Shown here: one piece after another, positions 45,416-56,508 of the stretch
Layout: each line of letters opens with the position of its first letter
Numbering within the stretch: position 1 is the stretch's first letter
Assembly (NCBI GenBank): GCA_000827495.1
Contig: KN817572.1
Span: 1 to 64,000 of the forward strand
Origin: Hypholoma sublateritium FD-334 SS-4
Lineage: Eukaryota; Basidiomycota; Agaricomycetes; Agaricales; Strophariaceae
Length of the DNA: 64,000 bases
Reading direction: 5' to 3'
Program-made: the position numbers and the translations under genes
The notes under the pieces: generated by a model
What the model was told of the DNA's origin: nothing
Databases searched by the model: none
What the model saw: the letters and a program-made list of their open reading frames with translations, nothing else

Positions 45416-46540
45416 TTAGGCGTCGAAGGGGCGAGCAGCCTTGCCAGATGGCGATGGCCTAGAAAGTAACAAAGAACTAAGCAAGCACAATTTAGTTACA
45501 TTGAAGTTTCACAATAGTACTATGAAACTTACCTCGAGAACATCAATTCTGGAACCTGTGCTTGACTCATAATTGGAGAACGAGGGTCCACACCACGTTT
45601 GTGAGTATCATCAGCGATGGCAAAGAATTTCGTGGGAGAGGAATAGATCGAATATTCTTGTGTGGTCGGAGTTCGGTGCTCACTGTTTGCCTTGCCTGAA
45701 TATGTATCGAACGAGGCAGTCACACGCTGAGGCTCCTGGAAAGATCTCACTGACAAACCAGGGTCGGTTAGAGGCGACAACATTTGCGACGGCTGAGCGG
45801 GAGCCGTTGGATAGGATGCAACCCAAGATGGTGTTTCCACAACGGCGCGAGGGGTAGACCGCGACGAACTGTGACTACTAGTAGGAGAATGTGGTAACCT
45901 CATAACATCCGAAGTTGGAGTCAAGGCTGGAGTACTTTGTGCAGAAGATACCCCAGCCTTGACTCCAACACCGGTCGCTGGCTTCGTGAAAAAAGAGTCG
46001 ATAATCTGGAAACGACGCATACTCGGCGAGGGTTCAGAAGTCGAACGGGAAATAGACAGTGTTTTCGGAAGTTGGGCATGCACTGCGCCTCGAGAGCTTT
46101 TAAGACTGGGTGAAGCATGTGCGGTGACGCCATGACTATTGTTGGGCCAAAGTTCCGGGTTCATATATATCGAAGATTCAAAGGATTCGTTTTTAACTTG
46201 TTGAGCTGCCGAGGCGTTGCTCGGGCTAAAATAAGCAGGACTATTGTGACGTGATTCTCTGGGACTGGGGTGTCCCCTTTCACCAGCGCCACCGACGATT
46301 CTAGTTCTGCCTCGTGCTTGTTCTCGAGCGAAAATCATTTGAGCTTCTTCTTCGGTGCTAAAGCTTTGGTACAACGCTTCAGGTACACCCTTCACAAGAG
46401 GTCCAGCGTCTAACCTGAATCAATATAGGTGGTTATGAGATACGCAGGCGCACCGAACAAGTCATGATTTAGGCTCACCAAGTCGAGAAAACCCCAATAT
46501 CCGTTCCAACAGTAACCACATACCATTTGCGTTTGGCCAT
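45416..46540 (-). CDS. Viroplasmin (RNase H1 N-terminal)-domain protein without RNase H
   Basis: Exons: 46540-46479, 46414-45533, 45458-45416; 328 residues. Residues 1-55 match the caulimovirus-viroplasmin/RNase H1 N-terminal domain: KRKWYVVTVGTDIGVFSTW, LDAGPLVKGV and YQSFSTEEEAQMIF. In RNase H1 this small domain binds RNA-DNA hybrids and duplex RNA. No RNase H catalytic domain follows. The remaining 270 residues are Ser/Pro/Thr-rich and low in order, with repeated SP/TP sites (possible phosphorylation) and a short ending SGKAARPFDA. It may be a stand-alone nucleic-acid-binding protein; function unknown. The first exon is outside the main open frame and was found by extending the domain upstream. 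Confidence 0.82.
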
Positions 46541-46834
46541 TTCGATTCACACCCGTAATTAATCTCAGCCCGCAGATTTGAAGTAAAAATTTAATGAGGA
46601 CCAAGAAGGTAGGTGTTGGAAGTAAATTAACCTTGGGGTTCTTGTCCTCAGTGTGGGAAAGCGGGGCATTATATCAGGCGCTCGGTGCCGTCTATTTGAC
46701 TCAATCATGAGCAGGGCTAAGTAAGTTGTCAGTTGGGGCTAATTCAAAGATTACTATTTTGGTATGTTTATGTACCCTTTCTCAACTTTCACCAAATCAC
46801 TCATCTAAATTTCTAAGACGAACCTCTCGGAAGC
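46541..46834. promoter_or_regulatory. Divergent promoter, viroplasmin-domain gene / SFM1
   Basis: A 294-base gap between opposite starts with several pyrimidine tracts. No specific motif is recognised. Confidence 0.4.
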
Positions 46835-47812
46835 ATGGGGTTCACATATGTCATCGGTAAATGAAGGATAATACACCAAAAGACCTAATTTGATATGATC
46901 TGAAGAACACATGGAAGAAGATGAAGAAAACACGAAAGCAATTCCACGTTGGGTTGAATTAGAGTACGCGGTATTATCGATTTTTAATATCTGGTTTATA
47001 AAACATAGGACTAAGCCGTAGGTAAACAGCATATGCGAAACCTTGCAGAACAGGATGCCCGTGTTCAATTTACCTCTCTATCGGAAACGTCCTGCGATTT
47101 TCTCAACTCTGCATTTGGCTATACATCAACAAATAGCTCGCTTTCGCAGTTTTCCTGTCATCGCGACGGAATTATGGAGTTGATGAGACAAGCTGGTGTA
47201 TCCCTTGACAAAGTGTGTCTCCTTGATCCTAAAGCCGAGAACGAACTCTCCCCCGAGGACGGCGACGGACGGTTTGAATGGTTTCTGTTTGGGGTATGCG
47301 ATACCGAAATCACTCAGTCTAAGCCATGTAATCTTAGCATCTGTTTCTAGGGCATTCTCGGTAAATTTTCCGTTTCCTTTCTTGTCCCCTTTTGATTCCC
47401 CCAAGGCGACGATCCTCCCCGCGACAGAACTTCAGAACTCAGAGTCCGCGGTTTCCCCACTCGCCATCTCGGTCCTGTCCAGATGACAACCGACACAGCC
47501 CTTGGGGTTACTAAATTGGTTGTCCATGACCGTATTCCACTCAATGAGATTCCCTTCGTTGTGAGTTCATGCTGTTTTGTCATGATTTACTGACTTCGAC
47601 CTAAATTGCGCAGGATCATCCCACTATTGAATTCAATTCAAAGGAATCGGTGGAAATGCCATTCAGCGAGCAAAAAAAATTATTTTTTGATCAATTTGGA
47701 CACTCATGTAGGCATTGACACAGGGTACATTTCCGACGGGAAGGAGCCGCGTCTTCCCCCGGGTATGAAAAAACACCTCTATGAAGACATGAATAAGTCC
47801 TTCGACTTTTGA
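46835..47812 (+). CDS. SFM1: SPOUT-fold protein arginine methyltransferase Sfm1
   Basis: Exons: 46835-46856, 46906-46970, 47030-47293, 47351-47360, 47406-47560, 47614-47665, 47724-47812; 218 residues. In yeast, Sfm1 methylates an arginine of ribosomal protein Rps3. The opening TYVIEHMEE and RWVELEYAHM are typical. KVCLLDPKAENELSPEDG, FLFGGILGDDPPRDRT, GPVQMTTDTALGVTKLV and the ending GMKKHLYEDMNKSFDF define the family and its knotted SAM site. A 10-base exon (GGC ATT CTC G) encodes GIL of GGILGDD. The sixth intron (47666-47723) has to start with GC to yield the conserved MPFRYISDG junction. The N-terminus needs two small upstream exons. Confidence 0.88.
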
Positions 47813-48142
47813 AGGCTTCGCACTCCGGCCATTTTCTGCTGGAATGTCACCTTACTAGATGTGCTTGTTTTACATAACCAATGTAGCCGCCCACATTTGT
47901 TACAAAGCACAAATACATTCTCAGCGCTGGATATCAGATTAGCACACCTACCTTCCAGTACGAGAAGCGCGTGCTACTTTCAAGATGCAAAGATGACACG
48001 GGTCATTTCCAAGTAGGGACAAACGCTTAGTTCGAATTATCATGTAAAGAAAGCTCATTTGACACTCATCCAGGCAGCGAGTGTATTACATGCATGACTA
48101 TAAATCTAGCTGGGATGCATAAGCCGTAGGATAGCGCATATT
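47813..48142. other. Convergent gap between SFM1 and ATG27
   Basis: 330 bases between converging stop codons, presumably both 3' untranslated regions. No gene or repeat is seen. Confidence 0.45.
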
Positions 48143-49261
48143 TCATACAGATATATAGCCTCCACGACTAGAAGTTCTTCGTGGATGTACAGTTGAACAC
48201 AGATGAGAAACCACATCGCTAAGCATGTAGGGCACTTCTTTCCAGAAATCACGATGTCTTGGGGCATGCACGTCAAAAAAACATATTCCAGAAACCAAAG
48301 GAACGACTTACGGAATGAGGTCATAGCCTGTTGCCCCATACGTCGAGTAATTATAATAAGCGCCCAATCCAAAGTAAGCGGCAAGCGAGAGGAATAGTCT
48401 GTATATGTACGCATCAATAATGGATTTCAGGGGAAAACAGAGTACTCACACTAGGAAAAACCATCCAATACCGCTACCTACATGTTGCTTCGGTGGATCA
48501 TCCTTCTTGCTATCTTCTTTGTCTTTGTCTTTGTCTTCATCTTTATCTCCTCCAGCATCACCACCCTCTTCCTTTAGTGGACATCCTGCTGAGGTAGTCC
48601 ACTCGACATCAAGTTTCGAACCGTCGTAACTAAGAAACTTAGGATCTGAATTGCTTTGCTGATCACATATTAATGTCAAATTCAGCGATTGAGGTTTGGG
48701 ATCTGTAGTCGGATAATCTGTTCCGTGAAGTACTAGGGAAAGAACCGTGAAAAGCGATGTGGATTCTGATGCAATCATCAGTATAAATTGGTGCCACGAA
48801 AGACCGCACGCACCGAAGTTAGCTATATAATCATCCATTTTTCTTGCGACTGCCATTGGGATGACAGAAATGACACGGTCGGGTTCTTCTGCCTTTTTGT
48901 TCACTTGTGTATAGCATGCTCGCGTTCCCAAAGGACACTTGGGTCGAGAAATAATTATCAGTACATTCCGCCCTTCCGTGCATGAACCAAGTTCGAGTAA
49001 TACACGTACTTGGTCCGATTCTGGCATATCAGATTGAATATTTAGGTCTGAGCATAGATTAAACTTCAGTGAGTCAACTGTAGAGGTGGGTTGTGTATTG
49101 CGAGTTTTGTTGACAACTTGTTCACCAGCTAAAGTAGTCAGATCGAATTTGTTGTTGCCCAGATTTATATGACAGTCAAAAGGGGTGCCCGCTCTTGCAG
49201 AAATTACTCCATTTCCGAGTATAAATGAACCGACAACGAGTAGGGATGACCGCAGGATCAT
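48143..49261 (-). CDS. ATG27: Autophagy-related membrane protein Atg27
   Basis: Exons: 49261-49010, 48937-48814, 48732-48450, 48398-48312, 48257-48143; 286 residues. Atg27 is a type I membrane protein that helps supply Atg9 vesicles. The signal peptide (ILRSSLLVVGSFILG) is followed by a mannose-6-phosphate-receptor-like lumenal domain: DCHINLGNNKFDLTTLAG, CPLGTRACYT and NLTLICDQ carry the disulphide cysteines. An Asp/Lys-rich stalk precedes the helix (GWFFLVLFLSLAAYFGLG), then YYNYSTYGATGYDLIP and the tail RGGYISV, a tyrosine-type sorting signal. ATG 49261 starts the signal peptide. Introns 1 (72 bases) and 2 (81 bases) are multiples of three without stops, so unspliced reading stays open; family alignment favours removing both. 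Confidence 0.87.
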
Positions 49262-49508
49262 AATGTAGGGAAAGGATTTGGAAAGGATGGTGGCCAAATG
49301 GTGGCTGCGGTCGAGCAGCGAGCTCCTGCCGTCACTACGCCTCGCCGTCCTTGTGTGGCTATGTTTGGCAACAGCGCGAATATTGAGCGCCTACTTATAG
49401 CTTCACGTGCCGAAGACGCGTCGCCACCCAGGTCCACTAGCACTGACAACTTCGTCTGCTCTTCCTCTGCATAACTTTCCAAGTCTTCAGAAACATACCT
49501 TTGTTAAA
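49262..49508. promoter_or_regulatory. Divergent promoter, ATG27 / ataxin-3
   Basis: A 247-base region between an autophagy gene and a deubiquitinase gene. No defined site is recognised; a pyrimidine-rich leader precedes ATG 49509. Confidence 0.4.
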
Positions 49509-51262
49509 ATGGCTGGAATTGATCCACTAATCCCACATATCTATCACGAAAAACAACAGGCGGGATCGATGCTTTGTGCTCAACATGCTCTCAACTCTCT
49601 TCTTCGTGAGTGTTTCGCTACAGAAGTAATCAGACAGATCAGATAATGTGCCACTTGTTTTAGAGGGCCACTATGTGAGATTAACCTATTCACCGATTTT
49701 CTATGTAGCCCTTATCTTTAATGGGTGCAGTTTACTGCCCCAGACCTTTCTGACCTGGCTCGTTCTCTCGATGACCTCGAAGAAAGCTACGATGATAGCA
49801 ATATGGGGCACACAAGTACGAACATGGATGATACAGGTAAGTTCGATTCACGTATTCTAGATGATATATCAATCATTCCTTCCCTAAACAGGCTTCTTCT
49901 CCGTCCAAGTTCTAGACAATGCATTGAAAGTCTGGGGCTTAAAGTCAATATTTCGCTACTCTGCCTGTCGAACCGAAAGCTCAACCTCTTGATACTAGCC
50001 TTACCCGGTGGCGAGGAGAAGATATGCGGCCTTACCATGATCATCCTCAGTAGGTCAGGAACTATCATTACAGGCGTTGCAATCTGAAGGCGTTATAGTA
50101 CACAGCTTGCTTTCATATTGAACCTTGAGCAGCATTGGTTTACATTACGCAGGTTCGGAGAAGCCAAGGCGAAGGTCGACCTCGACGACGGAAACGGACA
50201 TTGGTTCAACCTTAATTCTTTCCTATCGATTCCGGAATGGGTAGGCAAACTATATCTGGGAATGGTTCTGCAGCAAGCAGAGGCAGAAGGTACCCTCATG
50301 ATTATTTGGATTGATAACCAACTCACACTATGGTATAAGGTTACTCCGTTTTTGCAGTCACGCAAGCTGATCCGGAAGCACCTCTGGCACTCCCTCGCAC
50401 GGAAGCGGATATGATAGCATCGACACTACCGGAATCCAGTGCAAGTTCTACCGCGTCAACGCGATTCGGCGGGCTAATATCAAGTTCCTTGAACCCTGAA
50501 GTAAATGATAAACATGAAGGTTTTGAGGACGAGGACTACGAACTTCAGGCTGCATTGCAAGCGTCGTTGATGGGCCGAGCAGGGACATCACCCGGTAGTT
50601 CAGCAGCGGCCCCCTTTGTTCCTCCTACCATCTCTCCGATTTGGTCGCCGTCACCAGAATTATCTTCAACGGGGCACGAGGAAAGTTCCGGTTCACAATC
50701 TCCTGAACCACCTCAACATCGGATCCCTACTATTTCCCTCCCGGGCCATGCAGATCTAGATCCTGTGGCAGCAAGTATGGAAAGAAATCGAGTGTTACTT
50801 CAACGGATGCGGGAGCAACAAGAATTTGCTCAGAGGGAGATGTGGTCTGAAACAGACCTAACGCCGGAAGAACAGACAGCATTGAATGAAAGACGAGAGC
50901 GCAGGCGGAGGGAAGAAGAAGAAGAAGAGACCGAGTTACGCCGTGCCATCGAAGAAAGCGAGGCCCTGGCTAATCAGCACATTATCCAAAGAACAAACAA
51001 CGAGGTCACCTATATGGATGACGGCGCCTCCCTAGGTACCATGGGGGAAGCCACGCACCGCGACGACGAAGACGTCGAGTTACAGGCTGCGTTGAAAGCT
51101 TCGCTCCAAGTGGGAAATCGACCCGCACCCTCTTCCAAAGCAGATGATGTGGAATCTGTGACGTCAGACACAACCAGTACTGATATGGGAGCTGACGAAA
51201 GAGTCGTGGCGCCCAGTCTCGAAGAAATTCGGAGGCGCAGATTGGCCCGATTTGGCTTGTGA
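49509..51262 (+). CDS. ATXN3: Ataxin-3-type Josephin deubiquitinase with ubiquitin-interacting motifs
   Basis: Exons: 49509-49605, 49664-49674, 49731-49836, 49892-49943, 49999-50049, 50099-50289, 50340-51262; 476 residues. The Josephin domain (about 1-180) has the catalytic Cys23 (SMLCAQHALN), His118 (NLEQHWFTLRR) and Asn143 (HWFNLNS). An extra charged stretch (EAKAKVDLDDGNG) sits between the His and Asn blocks. Three UIM-like helices follow: near 232-248 (DEDYELQAALQASL), 367-380 (ETELRRAIEESEAL) and 411-428 (DEDVELQAALKASL). There is no polyglutamine tract. Exon 2 is only 11 bases (CAGGGCCACTAT with the preceding C). The acceptor at 50098 rather than 50105 keeps frame. Its substrates are unknown. 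Confidence 0.92.
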
Positions 51263-51571
51263 GGCTCGAAATAAACGCCCGGGCCGGTATAGAAGATAGT
51301 GCATACATAGGTAGTAGGTTTGGATCGGATAATATGATACACAATGTGAAATTACAACTAAATAAGTCTGCAAGGTATGATTGAGCCGGGCAACTATGGG
51401 CATGGGTGTAAGTGATGTGGGTAAAGAAGACTGGTACTCCTTCTCGAATATACTAAAATGATCAATTACAATGAGATACATGTATTTAAAATGCAGCATG
51501 ATACAAGTGGCAGGCACGCAAGGGAAGCGGGTAAAATGTGGCTGATAACGGAACACAGAAAAGCTCACTCA
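51263..51571. other. Convergent gap between ataxin-3 and RING genes
   Basis: 309 bases, AT-rich, between converging stops. Likely 3' untranslated regions; nothing else seen. Confidence 0.45.
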
Positions 51572-53702
51572 TCACATCCCAGAGTATATTGAAGTCTCCG
51601 GGGCAGTGGGCATATAAGGATCTGTTGGGTCCAATTCATCGCCGTGCCTTCGATGTCGCGCAAACCGTAAGTATTGAGAGAAGCGGCCTAGATTCAAATT
51701 TATGTGTTCCCGTGTTGAGTCTATTTGAGAATCAACAGGCTCAAATTCATCTTCCTCATCTGGATTGTGGCCGGATAACATGTTTTCAAGGGCAAGGAAA
51801 TCTAATGCAACATAATGGATAGCAACAAAATGTATAGCAACAAAAATGTTAGAAACTGAGAGCGTGTATAAAGGGTGATGCATCTGACGTACCGTGGCGA
51901 CAAATAGGACACGAGCTAGACAGCTTGAGAAGCCAAGGGTCAACACATTGCTGGTGGAAGCAGTGTTTTCCTTCGCAAGGCAAGACGCGTATATCATCCC
52001 CTTCTTCGAAATCTACAATGCAAATTGGACAAGTCTCACGACCAATGGACGCTGGAACCATGTCTTCGCATTGCAACTCGGTTGCAATGGAGGAAATGTT
52101 GGAAGGTCCGGGTGCTACAACACCCGCTCCCCCTTGGGCATCTGCCGGCACACGCCCCCCCAATGGCGAAGACTGCGGATGAACGCGCAATTTTGCATCT
52201 AGGCGGAGTTCACTTCGCGATACTGAAGTCGGCAGGGAAGCACCTGAGCCGGATGGCTTAGCTGAGTGTCTATATTCGGAGGACTCGGAGGGCAAAGACC
52301 TTCCATTCGTTGGAGTCAGATCTCCCATTTGGATATTGGCTTCCGGGTCCCGTGTATTGTAAGCCTTGTCTGGCACGTTGCCCGAACCATGACTGTTTGA
52401 ACGCTCCTGCGATGTACCAAACTTGACGATGGGGAATGTGTCAAGAATTGCACGAGTGATACCCCGTGCGCGGCTTTGCGGCGGCCCACCGTCTTCCCCA
52501 AGTCGCGCTCGAGGACCATATCGTTCTGGATTCCGAATTGCTCTGATTGCCTAGATGATTGTCAATAAAAGAGTGAATGTGTCTGCAAATGTTGGGAAAG
52601 AGCGTACGCCAGAGATTATCACGATGCAAAACAAAGCCGACACACAACCGGTGATGGCGTAAAGAATGATCCTCTCCAGACGTCAGTGGAATCGTCAATG
52701 GCGACATATGCATTACGCTTACAACGCAAGTCCGGTATTTTCAGCTTTGGGACTGGAGGACCCGTTGGGTGTGGCAGCATTGCTGCTGCCAGCAAGTGCC
52801 ATTGTGGAATTATTGGTAGAGTTGTACGCACGCAGCACTGCCAACAGATATCCAGAGGATACCGGGTTTCCTGTGTCAAGAGAGCGTTGGATATCATGGA
52901 AGGACGTATTCAATCTGGTAGAATCATAAACCGAGATGATTTCGTCCTGCGAAGAGAGTTGCTCAAATTGAAGTTCAATAAGAGAAGAACTGGTGTGGCT
53001 CTGGCTAGAAAATATGTCAAACACTTGATCAAAGGATGCTGGATCCGAATACGAGGGATTTATGACACATGCTATCGAGTAGAGAGAGTATAAAAGCTTA
53101 ACAGAGATCAAACCAGATAACATGGTGTGGTAGAGGTAGGCACATACCGCTGATACCGCACCCTTGTCATGTGCCAAAGTGAATATATCCTTATCCATTG
53201 AAGCGTCTGTAGCATTTTCGTCACAGGCTATGAGAGCAACCCATGGCGTCGATGCTATAAGTGCAATAAGTAAATGATAGATAACATCAATCAGATACTC
53301 TCAGATACTCACTTGGTGGCGTAAAATCTGTTACTTTCTCTTCCGAAAATTGAATTAGGGCACCCTGGAGGAAGCGATAAGACATAAGAAACTTTTCTGA
53401 CAAGGTATTTACCTTGCTGAGGCCGGAACTATTTAATCCAGCTAGCTGATATGAGACGTGTATAGCATGAGACCTGCCGTGTATCCCAATATGTCAGTAA
53501 CGAATGAACTGACGGTGTAAATTCCGTCGTACCCGTTTGGATACCATTGCGTATAAAGTTGTGATATATCTGGCACACTGAGTCCGCCAGCAATAGCATC
53601 TTGTGTAGAGTTTGTTGGCATAGCTGGGACATAAGAGTGGGCGTAATTGACGAGGCACAGCACGCCGACAGCGATGCTGGCCCGTAGACTTAACCAGAAC
53701 AT
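51572..53702 (-). CDS. Single-pass membrane RING-H2 ubiquitin ligase
   Basis: Exons: 53702-53533, 53473-53413, 53364-53313, 53254-53148, 53096-52723, 52671-52608, 52550-51893, 51801-51572; 571 residues. Signal peptide (LRASIAVGVLCLVNYAHS), a lumenal domain with several N-glycosylation sites (NSTQ, NATD, NNST), and one membrane helix (IILYAITGCVSALFCIVIISG). A cytosolic RING-H2 follows: CPICIVDFEEGDDIRVLPC, then GKHCFHQQCVDPWLL and SCPICR. The layout is that of RNF13/PA-TM-RING-type endosomal ligases; a protease-associated domain is plausible but not clear by eye. Intron 1 must begin at 53532 (AACGG|GTACG) to join NGSHAIHVSYQL; the longer open frame through it is misleading. Substrates unknown. 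Confidence 0.87.
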
Positions 53703-54044
53703 TACTTGAAATCGGAGACGAAGTAGATGAAGGTGTGAGAAATAGAATGGGATTAGTATTGGCTTCCCAGCACTTTCCCTTGCATGGGTAGCACGACCTC
53801 ACAAAAGGCAAGGCAAATCTGGCTTGGGAGCCGCACGGCGCAAGCACGGCGCCGGGCGCACGCCGCAGAGTCGCAGACTGCAGTCACCAGTGACGCCGAC
53901 CACACGTGATCGATTGTAAGTATCTACTCGGGATATTTATTCCCCGTATGGCGTAGCAAAAATATATAAATAAACCGCCCACAGGTATGTAAGGACCCAA
54001 CGACAAAAGTTGATACAGTCACTCCTGCGAAGTAACGATATTAA
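53703..54044. promoter_or_regulatory. Gap between TBC GAP 3' end and RING gene start
   Basis: 342 bases between two minus-strand genes, with a GC-rich part near 53830-53870 close to the RING gene start. No gene is seen. Confidence 0.4.
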
Positions 54045-56508
54045 TCATTGTCCACCGCTGCCTCTCTTTAGGTTTAACATCATCTGAGCGAGAGATATTC
54101 TGTTTGATGATTTTGCGTCCTCATTTTGGTGCATTGCCTCAGCATACCTTGTCATATGGCAAGTCAATACCAGGTCTGCTAGACTCAAAAAAATCACCCA
54201 CAGAAGTTTATACCGCACTAATTCTTCTTCCATTTCCTCGGTTTTTAATCGGTGTTTCACGAGCTCGTTCTTGAAGACATTTAGCCACCTATAAGCTTCG
54301 CTTTTCAAATAGAAACATACCAAAATTTCCACATGCTCTTCGTTCAATTGAGCGAGGCTGTTTTCAAGTGTCTTCCTTCAAAATCATTCATTATCAACAA
54401 CAGGGTGACGATTTGTATTCCATGGACTCACACTTGATTAGACAGGGAGCGGTTACTACTGCGCAGTTCATCTATTAACACCGCGTGTTTATTGGTTTCG
54501 CGCTGAAGACGCGAGAGTTTGTGAACTGAAAAACAAAGATATTGAAAAACTTCAAACCACAAGGTCTTCGTATTCGTGTCGGTAAGAATCAAGCATGAAA
54601 GGTGTTATGTTCAATGAAGCGGCATCATTAACAAATTCGTCGACATGATATCTCAGATCATTGCCCTCAGACTGGACATCAGGCTTCAAGACCTATGAAT
54701 CTGAATTAATTCTGAAGCACCTTTGATGAAAATAATGCCATACCAGGTAGGCATCCAACAACTTCGAATTCATGAAAGCTAATATTTCATCAAATTTCAA
54801 TGCTAGCAGTGTTTCTTCGTTCTTCTTCAACAGTGTGATGCTGAATCCAAAAATGGCCTCGATACCATTGGCAAGGCAGCTGTCATAGATCCGAAATACT
54901 ATATCAAGTGGAAATCTAACTGGTGTGTTAGAGAGAAAGCCATGGAAGAAAATGGCATGATATTTACCGATAGCTGAATAGTGTTAGAAACCATTGCGAA
55001 CAGAACATGCTTGACTTAATTCCTTGGCGGAGAAAGTGTACATGCAACACCGGTAATAGTTCTTCTACCAAACGGTCAAACTTCGACGACAATAAGCTAT
55101 GTCATTCATGAATACCGCATAAAATATGCCTACTTGGAACTGTAATAATAACTGTTAGATAAAGCCATATTGGGAGGTTATTAACTTACGAGGCGGAGCT
55201 GCAGTTTAGGCATTTCTGGAAGGAAATGTCCTTGTAGATCGTATACGGTCATCAACCTCACGAGAAGAGAAAAAGCTTCTTCATCAGGCATCTAATGATG
55301 ATGTTGTGTCCAGAAAATAGTCACAAAAAAGGTAAAGTCTTACGTTGAGTAAAAGGATGGCAACAATGAACGGCAAACCCTGGCAATAACCCACAAGAGG
55401 GTCATAACTGAAATGACAATGGTATATGTCAAAATCCTCGTATTATGTGTTCTCTCTGTATCCTCTTACAGGGAATATGCCTTCAAGACATTAAATAGAT
55501 TCTCCTGCCCAATGCCTTGACCGTCAGTGAAAAAGTCATGATGTGGAAATGTTCTATTAGATCATCAGCAGATGTACATATGCAGAAGAGCACAAATTAT
55601 TAGCTTGCTTGCCTTCCTAAATCCCGAGTGATGGATTTCTCATGTACGCTTGTCTCTTTCAATAACCGCAAATACGTCGCTTCCAGCTCTGGGTCTTTTG
55701 ATGCCGCCCTGTGAAACAACAATTGAGTAACAGGAGAAGGCCATGAAATTTCACAAATACATATGTTGCCACATCATGCCTCTCAATGTCGCCGGAATTC
55801 CCTTTTGAATTGCGCGAGCTAAATCTGTGGGCCGCTCTGATGCAAAGCCCTGATAGTCTGAAGGTATGCTTCTTCAAAGTGGTTGATATGAAGCATCTAT
55901 ATCATACCTACCTGATATCACTGCACCCCAGAAGTCTGCACACAGCATCCATCAACTGATACAGTTTATGGGCTTGTAGATTAGACTGACTAACCCCAAT
56001 CAATGGTCCCTTCTGCGACATGCTGGTCCTTTGCTTCCTTCTCGTGCAAGCGAGCAAATTCTTCTTGGAGTCTAAGCTGCCCGTCAACACTGCCCCGTGC
56101 CCTTCCTGCATGGTCATCCTGGAGATCAAGCCGATTCATAAGCAGCGCAATGCTAGGTTCATGCAAAGAGCGTATGGTTGTTGTGGACGCAGTCTTCCTG
56201 TGGCCCATGGAAGATAACTCTGAAATTGTTATCGCCTCGCTTTCTGGCTTGTTAAGAGAACCATTATGAAGCTGGCTATGCTCGGGCTCAGAATCATCCT
56301 CTGGGTGATCGCTTAACTTGGCTGGAGTGAACGACTCATCATCCAGTGCAATGTCGTTGAATTCTGACACCACAACGGACTCGCGAGCCAGAGGGCGAGC
56401 ACTAAATGTGTTGTCGAGCTGGGGAGATCGAAGGGACTCTAATGAGTCTGGCTGGATGCGCCCCGCAACTAACGGAGGCAGATTGAAAGCGACTTGACTG
56501 GTCGGCAT
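54045..56508 (-). CDS. TBC-domain Rab GTPase-activating protein, Gyp5/EVI5-like, 15 exons
   Basis: Exons: 56508-55995, 55935-55912, 55857-55761, 55708-55613, 55553-55470, 55407-55344, 55291-55190, 55139-55134, 55080-54968, 54915-54744, 54692-54558, 54502-54432, 54375-54321, 54269-54202, 54147-54045; 567 residues. TBC proteins stimulate GTP hydrolysis by Rabs. An acidic disordered N-terminus (1-170) precedes the TBC domain. The arginine finger lies in SITRDLGRTFPHH, the glutamine finger in VGYCQGLPF. KGIPATLRGMMWQHM and FRIYDSCLANGIEAIF are standard blocks. A C-terminal coiled coil (QVKTLENSLAQLNEEHVEIL) follows. Exon 8 is six bases (TTCCAA, Phe-Gln). The intron at 55612 has a GC donor. Most exons are too short to appear as open frames. 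Confidence 0.9.
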
